64,000 nt of DNA from the NCBI GenBank assembly GCA_021234155.1, contig JAJEKV010000073.1:2578001-2642000 (forward strand). The letters are read 5' to 3'. This DNA comes from Isoetes taiwanensis (Eukaryota; Streptophyta; Lycopodiopsida; Isoetales; Isoetaceae). Below are positions 33,614 to 45,998 of this stretch, piece after piece. Position numbers and translations under genes: made by a program. The notes beneath the pieces are model-generated. The model did no database searches and was not told the origin of the DNA. It worked only from the letters and a program-made list of their open reading frames with translations. Within the stretch, counting starts at the first letter, position 1, and each line of letters opens with the position of its first letter.

Positions 33614-36600
33614 ATGGCGGTCCATCCTTCCTTGCTGCTCAATCACCGGGTAATTCTTATAGCATCCACTTTCAATAGAAATGTTCGTGCCAGTTTCAAT
33701 CTACTGGCGAAGAAGAGGCAGACAAACCCAAAATCCTCCTCTTTGAACTCTTCCTTTGAATCCAATAGCATATCTTCACATACATGTATTCAGAGTTGCA
33801 GATCTATAAGCACAGATTCTTCTTCTACCCATCAGCTTTCAGCTGATGCAGAAATCAATACCAATGGCAGCAGCCCAGTAGCTTTGCAGGAGCCGTTGAA
33901 GCATGAACTTAACAACTCCCTCACTTTTCAACAAGCAATTAGACAGCTACAGGATTTCTGGGCTTCAGTAGGCTGTGCAGTGGTCCAATCGAGCAGCACT
34001 GAAGTAGGAGCAGGCACAATGAACCCAGCAACATTTCTTAGGGTTCTAGGTCCAGAGCCTTGGAATGTAGCATACGTGGAACCAAGTATTCGGCCAGATG
34101 ATAGTAGGTATGGTGAAAATCCTAACCGTGTACAAAGACACACACAATTTCAGGTCATATTGAAACCAGACCCTGGCAATGCACAGGACCTTTATCTGAA
34201 AAGCCTGTCAGCACTAGGGATAGATGTGAATGCTCATGATATTAGGTTTGTAGAAGATAACTGGGAGAGCCCTGTTCTTGGAGCTTGGGGATTGGGGTGG
34301 GAAGTTTGGATGGATGGCATGGAAATAACACAATTTACATATTTTCAGCAAGCAGGGAGTTTGCCCTTATCTCCCGTATCAGTGGAGATTACATATGGAT
34401 TAGAGAGGATATTGATGTCCCTACAGCAGGTGAATCACTTTAAGAAAATATGGTATGCACCAGGTATAACTTATGGTGAGTTGTTTATAGAGAATGAAAG
34501 AGAAATGAGCACATACAATTTGGAATTAGCTGATACCACTAGATGCAGGAAACGTTTTGATTTATATGATGCAGAGGCTGGTGATATGATTGAAAAGGGA
34601 CTCGCAATTCCTGCCTATGATTCTGTTCTTAAGGCTTCTCATGTGTTCAATATTTTGGATGCCAGAGGAGCAATTGGAGTGACTGAAAGGGCTAGATTTT
34701 TTGGACGTATGAGGTCGCTAGCACGTCAATGTGCACAATTATGGGTACAATCTAGGGACAAACTTAATTATCCCTTGGGTAAGTGGGATCCCCTTTCTGT
34801 ATTTCATCACTCCCCCACTTCCTTGGAAGAGGCAGTTGCAGAGTCGTTATGCCCTAGAACATTTATTTTAGAGATTGGGTCTGAGGAGCTTCCTCCGGAT
34901 GATGTTAGCAGTGGGATTGATCAGTTGAAATCAGCATTCCAGTTGCTTCTTAAGAACAGAAGACTTCAACATGGAAAAATTTATGCAAGTGGTACTCCGC
35001 GCCGGCTAGTAGTAGTGATAGAAGATCTCGAACCAAAGCAGGATAATTGTGAAAGAGAAGTAAGAGGACCCCCAGCCATCAAGTCTTTCAATGATGATGG
35101 TAGTCCAACAAAAGCTCTTGAAGGATTTTGTAAAAAGAATGGAGTTACTAAGGAGGATACATTTATCAAGCCCGAGGGAAAGGTGGAATATGTGTTTATC
35201 CGAGTAAAGGAAGAGGGAAGGCATGCTTTGGAGGTTCTTGCTGCCGACATTCCCGATGTCATTGCAGGCATTTCTTTCCCAAAATCTATGAGATGGAATT
35301 CAGAGACGGTATATAGCAGACCTCTAAGGTGGTTTTTGGCTCTTCATGGAGACATGGTGTTACCATTTGAATATGCAGGTCTTTGCAGTGGAAGATTTTC
35401 CCATGGTTTAAGGGCATCACAAAGCTCTATTCTCCATGTTGGAAGGGCAGAAGATTATTTGACGGTTCTGAAGAATTCGAATATCAAGATTGATATGGAA
35501 GAACGGCGTTCTGATATTTGGGCAGCTGCTACATCCTTAGCTATGGATATTGGTGGAACGATTCCTGAGGATGCGAAAGGCAGCTTACTTAAGGAAGTTG
35601 CCAATCTAGTTGAGTCACCAGTTCCTTTACTTGGAAGATTTGACGAATCTTTTCTCAGGCTGCCTGCAGAAGTCCTAACAACAGTGATGCATAAGCATCA
35701 GAGGTATTTTCCAGTGGTGGATGCAATCAGTGGGAAGCTTTTACATGCATTTATTGCAGTTGCTAATGGAGAAATTGACATTGCAGTAGTTAGAAGAGGA
35801 AATGAAGCAGTTCTAAGAGCAAGATATGAGGATGCAAAGTTCTTCTATGAATCTGATTTGTCAAAGCCATTGTCTCATTTTAAGCCCCAGTTAGAAGGTA
35901 TTATATTTCAGGAAAAGCTAGGCTCTATGCTAGATAAGTCAGTGAGATTAGAGTCCTTAATCTTAAAGTTATATGAACCCTTAGGAATGGACGAGAAAAG
36001 CTTTACAATAGCAAGGGAAGCAGCGTCTCTTGCAAGAGCAGACCTTGCCACATCAATGGTGATGGAATTCACCTCCCTTGCCGGAATAATGGGACGGCAC
36101 TATGCATTATGTCAAGGGTGCTCAAATGAAGTGGCAAATGCAATCTTTGAGAGTGTACTCCCTCGATTTGCAGAGGATGTACTTCCAGAGGCTTCAGCAG
36201 GACTACTTTTAGCAGTAGCGGATAGGCTAGACAGTTTGGTTGGCCTGTTTGCTGTTGGGTGTCATCCTTCTGGATCCACTGATCAATTTGGATTACGACG
36301 AACTGCATACGGGTTAGTTAAAATGTTGGTAAAAAGTTCAGTGGACCTGGACTTGAAAGTTGCTTTGCAGCTTGCGGCAGATGTGCAGCCAGTGCCAGTT
36401 TCCAGCAATGTGCAAAATGATGTTTTGCAATTTATAATCAGAAGGTTGGAGCAACTTTTGGTTGACAGTGGGAATAATGCAGAGTTTGTACGGGCTGTGC
36501 TTGCTGAAAGAGGCCATATACCTGCTCTGGGATCTCGATCTGTAGGTCAAATGGAAGAGGCTGCAAAAAGGGGTTCGTTAAAAAGAATTGTTGAAGCCTA

Positions 36601-36919
36601 TGCCCGTCCTACAAGAATTGTCCGAGGTAAGGAACTTGATCCATCTTGGAAAGTAAATGAATTGCTTTTTGAAGTTCCACAAGAGAAAGCATTGTGGAGT
36701 GCTTATAAGGAAACTGCATCAGGTATTTATCCAGGCATTGGGATTGATATCTTTATACAAATATCAGAAGGCCTTGTCGAGCAGCTTGAAGACTATTTTA
36801 ATAATGTCTTTGTTATGGTGGAAAACGAAGACTTGCGTAAAAATAGGCTGGCCATGTTACAGAATATTGCAGCATTATCAGCAGGCATTGTTGACCTCTC
36901 AGTTTTACCTGGTTTTTAA
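33614..36919 (+). CDS. EDD1: Glycyl-tRNA synthetase, bacterial-type alpha-beta fusion, organellar (EDD1)
   Basis: Charges glycine onto tRNA-Gly in chloroplasts and mitochondria. The single frame has 1101 codons, close to the plant family length (about 1070). Residues 1-100 are Ser-rich and poor in acids, a likely dual-targeting transit peptide. The alpha (GlyQ) catalytic part is about 103-395, with [34 protein letters not shown] and [12 protein letters not shown]. The beta (GlyS) part starts near 415 with [13 protein letters not shown] and contains [19 protein letters not shown] and [12 protein letters not shown]. The C-terminal tRNA-binding part is about 1000-1095. Every diagnostic block is intact, and no intron interrupts the frame. 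From memory, angiosperm orthologues have many introns, so this may be a retrocopy or a lineage-specific intron loss. No poly-A remnant or flanking duplication was seen. The start is the first ATG of the open frame. Confidence 0.97.
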   Translation: MAVHPSLLLNHRVILIASTFNRNVRASFNLLAKKRQTNPKSSSLNSSFESNSISSHTCIQSCRSISTDSSSTHQLSADAEINTNGSSPVALQEPLKHELNNSLTFQQAIRQLQDFWASVGCAVVQSSSTEVGAGTMNPATFLRVLGPEPWNVAYVEPSIRPDDSRYGENPNRVQRHTQFQVILKPDPGNAQDLYLKSLSALGIDVNAHDIRFVEDNWESPVLGAWGLGWEVWMDGMEITQFTYFQQAGSLPLSPVSVEITYGLERILMSLQQVNHFKKIWYAPGITYGELFIENEREMSTYNLELADTTRCRKRFDLYDAEAGDMIEKGLAIPAYDSVLKASHVFNILDARGAIGVTERARFFGRMRSLARQCAQLWVQSRDKLNYPLGKWDPLSVFHHSPTSLEEAVAESLCPRTFILEIGSEELPPDDVSSGIDQLKSAFQLLLKNRRLQHGKIYASGTPRRLVVVIEDLEPKQDNCEREVRGPPAIKSFNDDGSPTKALEGFCKKNGVTKEDTFIKPEGKVEYVFIRVKEEGRHALEVLAADIPDVIAGISFPKSMRWNSETVYSRPLRWFLALHGDMVLPFEYAGLCSGRFSHGLRASQSSILHVGRAEDYLTVLKNSNIKIDMEERRSDIWAAATSLAMDIGGTIPEDAKGSLLKEVANLVESPVPLLGRFDESFLRLPAEVLTTVMHKHQRYFPVVDAISGKLLHAFIAVANGEIDIAVVRRGNEAVLRARYEDAKFFYESDLSKPLSHFKPQLEGIIFQEKLGSMLDKSVRLESLILKLYEPLGMDEKSFTIAREAASLARADLATSMVMEFTSLAGIMGRHYALCQGCSNEVANAIFESVLPRFAEDVLPEASAGLLLAVADRLDSLVGLFAVGCHPSGSTDQFGLRRTAYGLVKMLVKSSVDLDLKVALQLAADVQPVPVSSNVQNDVLQFIIRRLEQLLVDSGNNAEFVRAVLAERGHIPALGSRSVGQMEEAAKRGSLKRIVEAYARPTRIVRGKELDPSWKVNELLFEVPQEKALWSAYKETASGIYPGIGIDIFIQISEGLVEQLEDYFNNVFVMVENEDLRKNRLAMLQNIAALSAGIVDLSVLPGF

Positions 36920-37812
36920 GGTGCAAGAACATGAGTGCAATAATTGACAGTTGACCTATAGAGGCAGTGAGTCATTGTGGAGATCCTTTATGATCATTAA
37001 ATGTCTTCTAGTTATAGGGTTTTGATCATGTTCCACAAGAAATCATTTTGCCAATCTCATAGGCGATGAATTGTGTCTGCTTTTTTCATATGACATGGAA
37101 TGCCGTATTTGAGTCCATTATTCTCATCTTAAATCACAACCTGTTCACCTTACAGTTTCGTGGTTGCCAATCTCAATACCTTGATTGCCAAACTCATACT
37201 TGTGATTATGAGTTGTCGTGCATGTTTTCCATCTGGCCATTTTCTGCAGCTTATGGTGTTTGTGCTGCAGTATTCCATAAGATGTTCCATCTGTTACGTG
37301 GAGGATAAGACCAGAAACATCTTATAGGTGTTTTTGTTTTGTGGCATTATGCCAAGTCAATTTGTCATATATCATCTAAGATCAGCTTGTTACCTGCCTC
37401 ACATATTTCTTAATGCTATGATTTACATTCAGTCTTTGCTTGTTTCAGATAAGTGACAACTCAAGAGAGTATTCTCATGAAAGGGTATGTTTTAGCAGCC
37501 TAATTATATATAATGCCGTAACTTTGTCTTGCAACCTGTTAAACTGGTAGAAAACATTTGGAAGATAATTGATAAAACAAATTTCTGAAAGAATAGATAT
37601 TTTCGAGCAACAGGTCTTTCCATACTCTTTTGCAGCTTCTCGATAGAATGCCATGTGGAGTAAATGTGGAATGCGATGTGATGTCTGTCTCTGGGTTTAT
37701 ATGCATGATGAATTTTCAGGACTCAATTGTCAACATTGGTTATGGCACTTTGAAACAAGGCTAGAAAATGAACTATGGAGTGTGTCATGAATGCCATGGG
37801 CTACTCTTGAAG
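36920..37812 (+). other. EDD1 3' flank
   Basis: AT-rich, holding the presumed 3' UTR. Candidate polyadenylation signals are too common here to choose one. No further gene recognised. Confidence 0.4.
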
Positions 37813-38224
37813 CTGTGGGCATCAGTCAGAGCATGTATGATGAGAAATATTATCAAACATGCAATGTTGCTCGCAAAATAACTATAAAAGAGACATGCGT
37901 GCTACAAAAATGATGTACGAACAAGGTAGACTGTGGATTGCTAGCTGGAGTATGGGTTGTTTAGCAGTAGCTAATCTAATTCATGCATGTCAGTTCTTAT
38001 CTTAAGAAAAATTGCAATGCCCTGTGGGCATCAAGTCAGAGCATGTATGATGAGAAATATTATCAAACATGCAATGTTGCTCGCAAAATACTTATAAAAG
38101 AGACATGCGTGCTACAAAAATGGTGTACGAACAAGGTAGACTGTGGATTGCTAGCTGGAGTATGGGTTGTTTAGCAGTAGCTAATCTAATTCATGCATGT
38201 CAGTTCTTATCTAAAGAAAAATTA
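37813..38224. repeat. Recent ~209-bp tandem duplication
   Basis: Copy 1 starts at 37813 (CTGTGGGCATCAGTCAGAGC) and copy 2 at 38022. I count only a handful of differences over about 200 bp, so the duplication is recent. No coding content is evident. Confidence 0.9.
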
Positions 38225-38286
38225 ATGTTTGGCAGTATTACCAAAGTTTTTTTCACGCTGCGAAAACTTGAAAACCGCCAAGACGC

Positions 38287-38289
<3 letters not shown>

Positions 38290-38317
<28 letters not shown>
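38290..38317 (-). repeat. Poly-T run (28 bases)
   Basis: An uninterrupted T tract, the pattern left by the poly-A tail of a minus-strand retroposon whose body would lie to the right. No retroposon body was recognised there, so it may be simple slippage. Confidence 0.6.
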
Positions 38318-38324
<7 letters not shown>

Positions 38325-41300
38325 TATGAGTATACTTAAACATGCTCCATCTCCCCCAAGCTTGGGTGTATTTTGATAACTGAGATGAGTACGTGCACAA
38401 CATAGGTCTTGCACAAAATACATAATGATGTGACCTTGAGGTATCTACATTCTAAATAGATGTGGATGTCATGGATTAAATTGTTTCCAAAGAATTAATA
38501 CAACGCATCATCTTCTTAAAATTACAGATGCAGAGTGTGATAGCTTCTGTTTAAAATGGCTCTAACTAGAAGGCCTTCTACTGTATATAAGGGTGATGGA
38601 TATATTTAATATACAAATACTAGAAAAAGTGCCCAGCGTTGCTGGGCTTTTGTTAGAAACATATTGAAATATTTTAATCATGTAATAGCATATTTAAATG
38701 ATTTTGATCTTTGGAACACCATTGACTAAGCTATTTTGTTGGGCATTTAGAGTTGGTGTGTTATTATTGGGTAGGAATAGAATAGAATAGAATAGTTTTT
38801 TTTATTATTGGGTAGGAGCAAGGACTACATCATAAGTTATAGGTGTAGAATATTTTTGAAATGGGCAAATGAGGTTGGTGCTAAAAGAGGAGCAAATATT
38901 GATAGTATAAAACTTTCGTTGGGTCTATGCCATTGTACATTCCAGATATTGGTTCAAAAGGTTCATCTTAATATGGTGTCTAAAACATGATTTGTTCATT
39001 AAAAAGATTTTACCAAGACCTGACATTAGAAGTTCTACGAGGATGGTATGAAGGTTGGAGTTAGTGTCCAACGTGTCCATTGTATCTAGTATCTAGCCTT
39101 GATTAAATAGTGCAAATGAATGTTGGAAGCTAAAAGAAATACCAAGGTATGTCCTCGCTAAAGTGTTATAGTCCTACGTTGTCACGGCCATGAAAAATTA
39201 ACATCCTTCATATAATTCATCGGTCCATCAAAGTTTTTAGCATTACATATTGTACATTCTGCATGGCAGTCTTTCTAGTTGTAGGTTAATAAAACTGCTA
39301 CTATATTAAAAACTTATTGTGAGACATGTACATAATAGTTGCACGTAATTTGCGTTTGATAAGATGCACCCTCAATTTCTACAACGAAGAGGCTTTCATT
39401 GTGTTCACAAATACCTATTCCCATTTGATGGAAAAAAAATACTTAAACCAGTATCCAATAGCTTTTGATGACCTCGCTTCGCATGTGATCCAACCACAGG
39501 ACACAAGTCCAATAGCCTGCAGAGTGTTCAACATTTCTTTTACGCAAAGATTGATAGTCAAGAATCTGTTTATCCATCTCTCCCATCATTACAAAGGCCT
39601 GACTAACAATTGACATGAATAGAATCAGATACATGGCACACATGCCATATGGAGTAATTTTGTTTTGAAATTCCATCTAACATTTGTTTTGCCAATTGAA
39701 GAACATTTGATTCCCAATAAGCAATAGCTATAGAGTTTAATTAAAATAGAAAAATGGAAAGCACATGTTTTTAAATATAGTTATGAGCAAGAGTAGCCGA
39801 GAATCCATTTAAAGAAACCTCAGGTTGACTTACGAATTGCGGAAATGCTATAACTGTGCCAACTATGGTGTGCGTATACCCAATCCATGTTCTAAACTGT
39901 TTAAAAAAGAGAGCATTGTAAAAATACCCCTATATTTTGAGATATTATCAAAATACCCTAAATTTCTCAAAAAATCTCAAAATGACCTTCTCCGGTCCAT
40001 GGCAGCAGCAATCGGCAGTATCATCACACCAATCATGCTTTTTTCCTTAGTTTCTAATAAGCAAGAGTTTGCTTTTTGTATACAGGTGTTTCATAGCAGT
40101 AAAACAAAGATACAATGGACTCTGTTTGCACTTTGTAACTCTTACTTATTGAATGTAGTAGGATTTCCATCTACAATGGCCAAGGTCATGGTTGTTAAAG
40201 AATCATAAGAATCATGTTCTAAACTGTTTCAAAAATCGTATGGGCTAAATCCAACTCAAACTGAATTCCAATTCAATGTTTTACAGCAATAAACAAAGAG
40301 GTAGCAGGATTTCCACTTAGAATATGCCAAGGTCATGGTTGGCAAAACCTGCATTTAATAAGAAAGAAATGAAAAATGTAAAGAATGCACTTGCTCTACG
40401 CTATTAAATACCTTTACATGTTGGCTAATTCAGCAGCATATACAAATTGCATGGGTAATACAAATCTTTTTGCAAGGTCGCCAAATCTTGATGATATTAT
40501 CTCGTGATCCAGAACAGATTGGAAAATAGGTAGAGGTGAGACTTGTTAACAAACCCATTGCACCCGAGTAAAGCCTAAACCATCCATCTTAGTTTTGCTT
40601 CGAGATGCTCTTGCTCCACTGTTTGATCTTTGAGACAATGCCTATGGCAGAACCCCAAGGAGTATCCTACCTAAACTCTTATCCAAAACACTGCCTTGTT
40701 GAATGAAGGACCCTGCTGTTGAACGGAATTGGGACCAATCTGCTTATGTTCAACCATAGCCATAGCCAAATTCTTCCGGTGCCAAATGCATTTTGTTTTT
40801 CTAACTTCATGATCAATCTGCAACCTTCAGCACCCTTTACTTCAAATGCAATCTAAAGTTTGCATGGAACCCAAATCTCCACCATGAAGAAACCAAAATC
40901 TGTGTAACAATTATACGCATCAAAGGGCTTGTTCCCCTACAGGTTATTTATAGCTTGTGAATCTTGTTCGCTGTTTGCAAAAAGGAAAAGCTGGGTAGAA
41001 TTGTTGCTAGGAATTATAGAGGCTTTTTTTTTCAGTGTTCCATTACTTGTGGACATGCATTATTTCGAGAAAGAGCTGAGGAAACACTGCATCATATGTT
41101 CAAATTTTTAAGTAATTTGACACTGCATCATATGTTCAAATTTTTAAGTAATTTACCTTCCCTCAGTGATAAATTTAGCTTCACCTTTTTGCTAGCCTTT
41201 TTTTTGGCGTAGGTGGATATCCGCTCAAAGCCCCACAAAGAAGTATGAATGCCAAAGCTAAACATCCTGTATGAACGGATCATGATTTCTGAGTAAAGAT

Positions 41301-41750
41301 TGTACAAAATGCAAGCACTCTCTATAGCGAAAGAGAAAAGTATAACTACTATTGAAATGACAGCTTTGTTTGTTTGATGCAGGAATATACAACATAAAAA
41401 TAGAAGTAGCAAAGGAAAAAAACCCAGGAGCAAGCATTACCAGAGAATGCTCCTGCGTGAATCAATAGAAAATACATTTAATACGCTCATTCTAATCTTT
41501 GTCCGCATCATACAAATAGGATTATGGAGTCGCGGAAAAAACAGGCCTCAGCAGAGAAGCTCAAGCGTTGATGACAGCCTTGCAAAAAATCAAAACATCA
41601 AAAGCTCAGCTTCAACTTATTTAAAAACATCATCCAAATCTAATCATCATGTAGATTTTCGAGCTTGTCTGATAGAGACTTACCTGTTTATGTTCATATG
41701 TGAAACTCTTGAAAGCTGCAAGAAAACCTTTTAAATAACTTCCCTGCCCA

Positions 41751-41980
41751 GCTTGCTGAGCAATATCATGGCCGTTCCATGGAAAAATTTGAGATGAAGG
41801 CAAAACATCAAGCACCCTATCCCACGTAAAGAGCTTACGAAAACGGCCTTGAACCATCTTGCCTTGAATCGATTTACAGCTTGCAAGAGCTGGGTTAACC
41901 TGCCCAGATTTGCCAGCTTGCTGAGCAATATCATGGCCATTCCATAAAAAAATTTGAGACGAAGGCAAAACATCAAGCAA
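41751..41980 (-). repeat. Duplicated coding-like segment inside the candidate Helitron
   Basis: 41751-41814 and 41916-41980 are near-identical direct repeats. Both read in the same minus-strand frame as LDVLPSSQIF(L/P)WNGHDIAQQAG. The frame continues between the copies (QGRFRKLFTWDRV), so the duplicated segment is in phase. The source gene was not recognised. Synonymous or conservative changes dominate. Confidence 0.6.
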
Positions 41981-42434
41981 CATCCTCCTGTATCAAAAAT
42001 CGCCCACAACAAAGCAATGCTTGGTTGAGCCGCAAGGGTTTAATCTTCTGCCATATTGATAAAATCATAATCCAGCGTCCGTCAGACATGCCGAATCATC
42101 TGCATAAAATACAAAATAGAGAAATCCCATTGCCTGCACATAAAAAATGGTCTGTTCAATATGCAGAAGTACTGGGGCGGTAAGAAAACCTCTGCACCGA
42201 AGCTCTGCACCAAATGAACGACCTGCAAAAGTGTTGCATCTCCTGCACATTGCAAAACCAGATAAGATGCAAACCGCTTGAATATAGTTAAGATGCAAAA
42301 TAGATAAAATCGACCTTAGTTAGGGTTCTGAAGAACAATATGAACAGGCAAAGAATCGATTTCAACTGAAAAGAATAGCATCTGTTATTCTATGCGGAGG
42401 AATGAGGCGGAGGAATGGCTATGGCGGTGCTTAC

Positions 42435-42581
42435 CGTTTTGAAGCCCTTTTTCTGAAGCCGCCAATCCGGAGCGCTTGTGTTCGCTTGCAAATCCTGTAA
42501 ACTCTTGAAGCGATGATTTTTCATGCCTCAATCGGTTGGAAAATGTACGGTTCTGCTCTTGATGTTTGCACAAAAATGTGC
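42435..42581 (-). CDS. Exon-like segment, possibly captured
   Basis: On the minus strand a 147-nt open segment is bounded by acceptor AAATGCAG and donor GTAAGCACC. It reads through CKHQEQNRTFSNRLRHEKSS and ends in SEKGLQN. A second acceptor-bounded open segment follows near 42250-42140. The family is not recognised. Lying near the presumed Helitron 5' end, it may be captured host exon sequence. Confidence 0.3.
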
Positions 42582-42933
42582 CTGCATTTGATAGATTACA
42601 GACATCTTGTTAAAACCATTTGTTGAAAGGAAGAGAAATAAAGAACCTGGGGCGGCAAAAACCCTACGGATTTGATCCAAAAGCAAGGAGCCGGAAGAAA
42701 GGATAGGCTAGGGATAGATTTGCTTCACTGCCACGCTTGAGACCCATAACTGTAGATTTGGTTCGACAGGGCAGGCCATTCACATCGTTCTGGCATGCAT
42801 TAACCTAGTGAGCTAGTGAGGACAAAATAATAACTAATTATTTAACGGCTTAGAGTAAAAGTTTTCACACAACAAAATCAACGGCCGAGATGCTCTGCAC
42901 AAACTACATTTTGCTTTTATTACTATATATAGA

Positions 42934-45190
42934 TATAGATATTTATGGAAATACATGGTGCAACGGTATGGCTATGGCCTTAAGAGAAGTACACAAGGAA
43001 GAAATGTTGTTGGACTTATGCTGGCACAAAATGCACCATGGAGTATAGCCAGCAAACATATTGACCACCGATATGTATACAAAAATACAAAGGTAAATTT
43101 GCATGCTTGCATTTAGACCTTATCTTAGGTTTCCCAAAATATCGAAACCTAAATAGGTTTTCGCCAAAAAGCCCTAAGCTGCCGCTGCGGTAACGCTTGG
43201 ATTTGGATGCTCCGATCCTATATTTGCTCTGTTTCTGCAGTTAATTGTGGATTCAGGCTTTAACTTAACAATCAGATGGATGCACCAGCTCTGTAGCGGA
43301 TCGTCTGTAGCGGACTACTTTAGCGGACCGCCTGGCTTCAATGCAATAGAGGCGATTTCTTACTAAAGGCCTATCTGTAGCAGATTGCATGTAGCAGACT
43401 GTCTGGCTTCTACAATTTTGGCTCTATATCTGCAGTGGCTCATTTGATTTCTTAGAGTTCAGCTTTAGCTTAGTTGAGACGAAGCTAAGTCATAAGAAGC
43501 ATGCTGATGGTTACTAGGAATGCTTCTACCCAGTTTATCCTTGCAAATTCAAGATGACGATAACCTGGACTTGGATCCAGACAACTACCAGGTTCTTTTT
43601 TGCATTTGCTATTATATATGATTTTAATACAGCTTGGTTAAGAGGATAATGCTTCTCTCATTACTTTGTACATAGAAAGCATTTACTCTAGTGCTGGTTA
43701 TATAATTATTCAATGGCAAGAGCCTTGTTATAATAGTTTGAGGGATCAGGCAAGTTAAAGCTCTGATTTCTTATGAACCGTAAATGCTGTAGGCATAAAG
43801 TTCCAACTTCATATCCTTCTATGCTTAAATTAACTGAGGGCAAAAGGCACAATGGGTGATCAGTGATAAACTGAGAGTCCTAATGTACCTTTTGGCCCTT
43901 GCATCTTTACCGGGTTTACCGCTAATGTTTGCATGGTTGGCTGCAGGTACCGGACTCTCTTCTCATTGTAGCTTATGCTTTCAAAAAGTTTTTTTCGGCT
44001 TGAAGGATGATGGATCTGCTGCTGCGTTTCCAATGGAGGCGTATGTGCAACTACAATTTTGGACAGGATGTATTCTATTCTCATGTAAACTCATGCTACT
44101 AGTCTGAAGCATAGTTCCTTTTTTTAAAAAAAAGTTTGAAATCAAAACATTAGTTTGGTATGGCATTACCAAAGGTTCATTTTAGAAATGCTTGTGAGAA
44201 TAGGCAGATCTACAGTTACAATTTGTATTGCCTAAAAATGCTTGATAGTCATTTGGATTCTCAGACTGGCTTGTTTAATGAATACTTTATTACATTCTAT
44301 TGCAATGGCTTCAAATTCTAGCAGCACATCGTGCATCAAAATGGCTTTTGTGGCAAATGTTTCAATCTTCAAAGAATTTAAATTATAACATGCTTCAAAG
44401 ATAAAGATTATGAGATTATTTATTGCTTATGCTGATTAACGTTTTATTGATGTGGATGGGACATGGGGTACCATGCTAGAAGGGCTCGTTCTAGTAATGG
44501 GAAGATAATACTGCCAAGGGATTGACCGAGGCAGATGTCTGGTCTAGTTTTAACTAGTTCAGGCCGGGTTTTTTTTTTGCGTACACGATTTTTACTGTTT
44601 CGCTTACGTGGTTTAGAAGGTTTCGCGTACGCGAATTTTTTTTTCCGGGCCGGCGACTAAAAAATACGTAAAATACATTCTTTTCAAAAAAAAATACATA
44701 TTTTTTAACTTTATACATCAGGAATTTAGATTTCATGCGTACAGAACCTATCCCTGGTCATCATCAACATCAACATCAGCTAGTGACAGTTTGAAGAAAG
44801 CATAAAAACCATGGTAATTTTCAAGAGAATCTCAATTTTTGTCATATGCTGAGCCCTTATATCTCCTATGGATTGAAAGCATGATTTAAGCCAATTAAGG
44901 CTAAAAGATTTCAAGTCATAAAGGACCCAGTTTCTGTAGGTAAAGTCAAATCCACAAAGACCACAATTCAACATCAAAGATGCAGAATACTTAAAGTGCA
45001 TGTCGATAATTTCAATTCCATGCCTTCGACATAATTTGCAAATTCTCTCTATCACAATCTTAAGCGCTTTCTCTTTGTCAATGTAGATAGAGATATAATA
45101 ACAAAATTAGCAAGGCAAGCAGTAAGCAAACAACCCAACAGATTTTAATGAGCTCACAAACTAACCTGTCTCATGTCAAACTAGCTTGTC
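42934..45190. other. No gene recognised
   Basis: Short open stretches at 43856-44107 (plus) and 44780-45055 (minus, ICKLCRRHGIEIIDMHFKY, faintly hAT-like) are not supported further. 44565-44650 has T runs and repeated GCGTAC-like phrases. Confidence 0.4.
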
Positions 45191-45566
45191 TCACGCGAAC
45201 AGTAAATACTCTTTTAGTGATTCTCTAATCTCAAGTCTGTCTGGAGAGACATCATTCACCAAATCAACTTCGTTGCCATCTTCTTTTATGGAATCACCAT
45301 TTGCAACTTCAGTGTCTTCAGCTTCAATGTCTTCATTCTCATCTTCTACTAGCTCCTGAAGTCTAATTTGTTCCAATTCCTCCTCCACATTTGCTTCACC
45401 ATTATCAGTCAATAAATTGTGCAAGATACAACATGCATCAACTATAGTCGGGACATACATAGGCTTCATCCTTAACTTTGTGTCAAGGCCTTTGAACTAA
45501 TGCTTGCTCAATATACAAGCGTTCTCGTTTCAACTTCTTATCTTCAAGGTCCAAAAGGGGCATGAT

Positions 45567-45568
45567 TA

Positions 45569-45599
<31 letters not shown>

Positions 45600-45600
45600 C
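45567..45600. repeat. AAT/ATT palindromic microsatellite
   Basis: Runs of TAA and TTA units meet in the middle, so the tract is self-complementary. It lies inside the Harbinger transposase remnant. Confidence 0.85.
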
Positions 45601-45998
45601 GAAAATATCCTCTATAACATAGCAGCCTGTATAATAATGTGTTATCCTAAATAAAAACACCCATGAAGATAAAGAAGCTAGGATTAACATACTAGCAATT
45701 GTTAATAGTCTAGAATACTTTGATATGGCGACATCAACCATGAAGGCCACTTATAACCCATACCTCCCGAGAAATATGATTTCAATTCCCTTCTGAAAAC
45801 AATGTTCACAACATGCTCTTGCAACAACTGGCTTTCTTCAATTCTTGCAAATCCTAAATTTTCTAACACTCTAATGTCATACACAGACCCAGGATATCCA
45901 CAAAAGATATCAGAAAATCTTCTCTTTGTATCACATATTGCTGCATTTCTGATGCTAAATCTACACTTCCTATCATAGTAATCAAATCCATCAGGATC

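Larger units (their letters stand above)
38620..42933 (-). mobile_element. Candidate non-autonomous Helitron
   Basis: Read on the minus strand, the 3' end is hairpin GCCCAGCAACGCTGGGC (38631-38647), a 7-nt spacer and terminal CTAG (38620-38623), followed by host T, as in Helitrons. A plausible 5' end starts at 42933 with TCTATATATAGTAATAAAAG after host A. No RepHel protein is encoded. The body holds AATAG repeats (38774-38798), two copies of a ~65-bp coding-like segment (41751-41814 and 41916-41980), and at least one exon-like piece. The 3' end is well supported by three other copies in the window; the 5' end is a guess. Confidence 0.55.

Noticed and set aside
36920-37100. Poly-A remnant proving EDD1 retroposition
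   Set aside because: No A-rich tract or matching flanking repeat could be found near the stop codon.
38069-38329. 86-codon plus-strand open frame
   Set aside because: It spans the tandem duplication and the poly-T run (poly-F end), with no homologue recognised.
44780-45055. hAT or TTF-type zinc-finger fragment on the minus strand
   Set aside because: Only a weak resemblance over some 20 residues; not enough to call.
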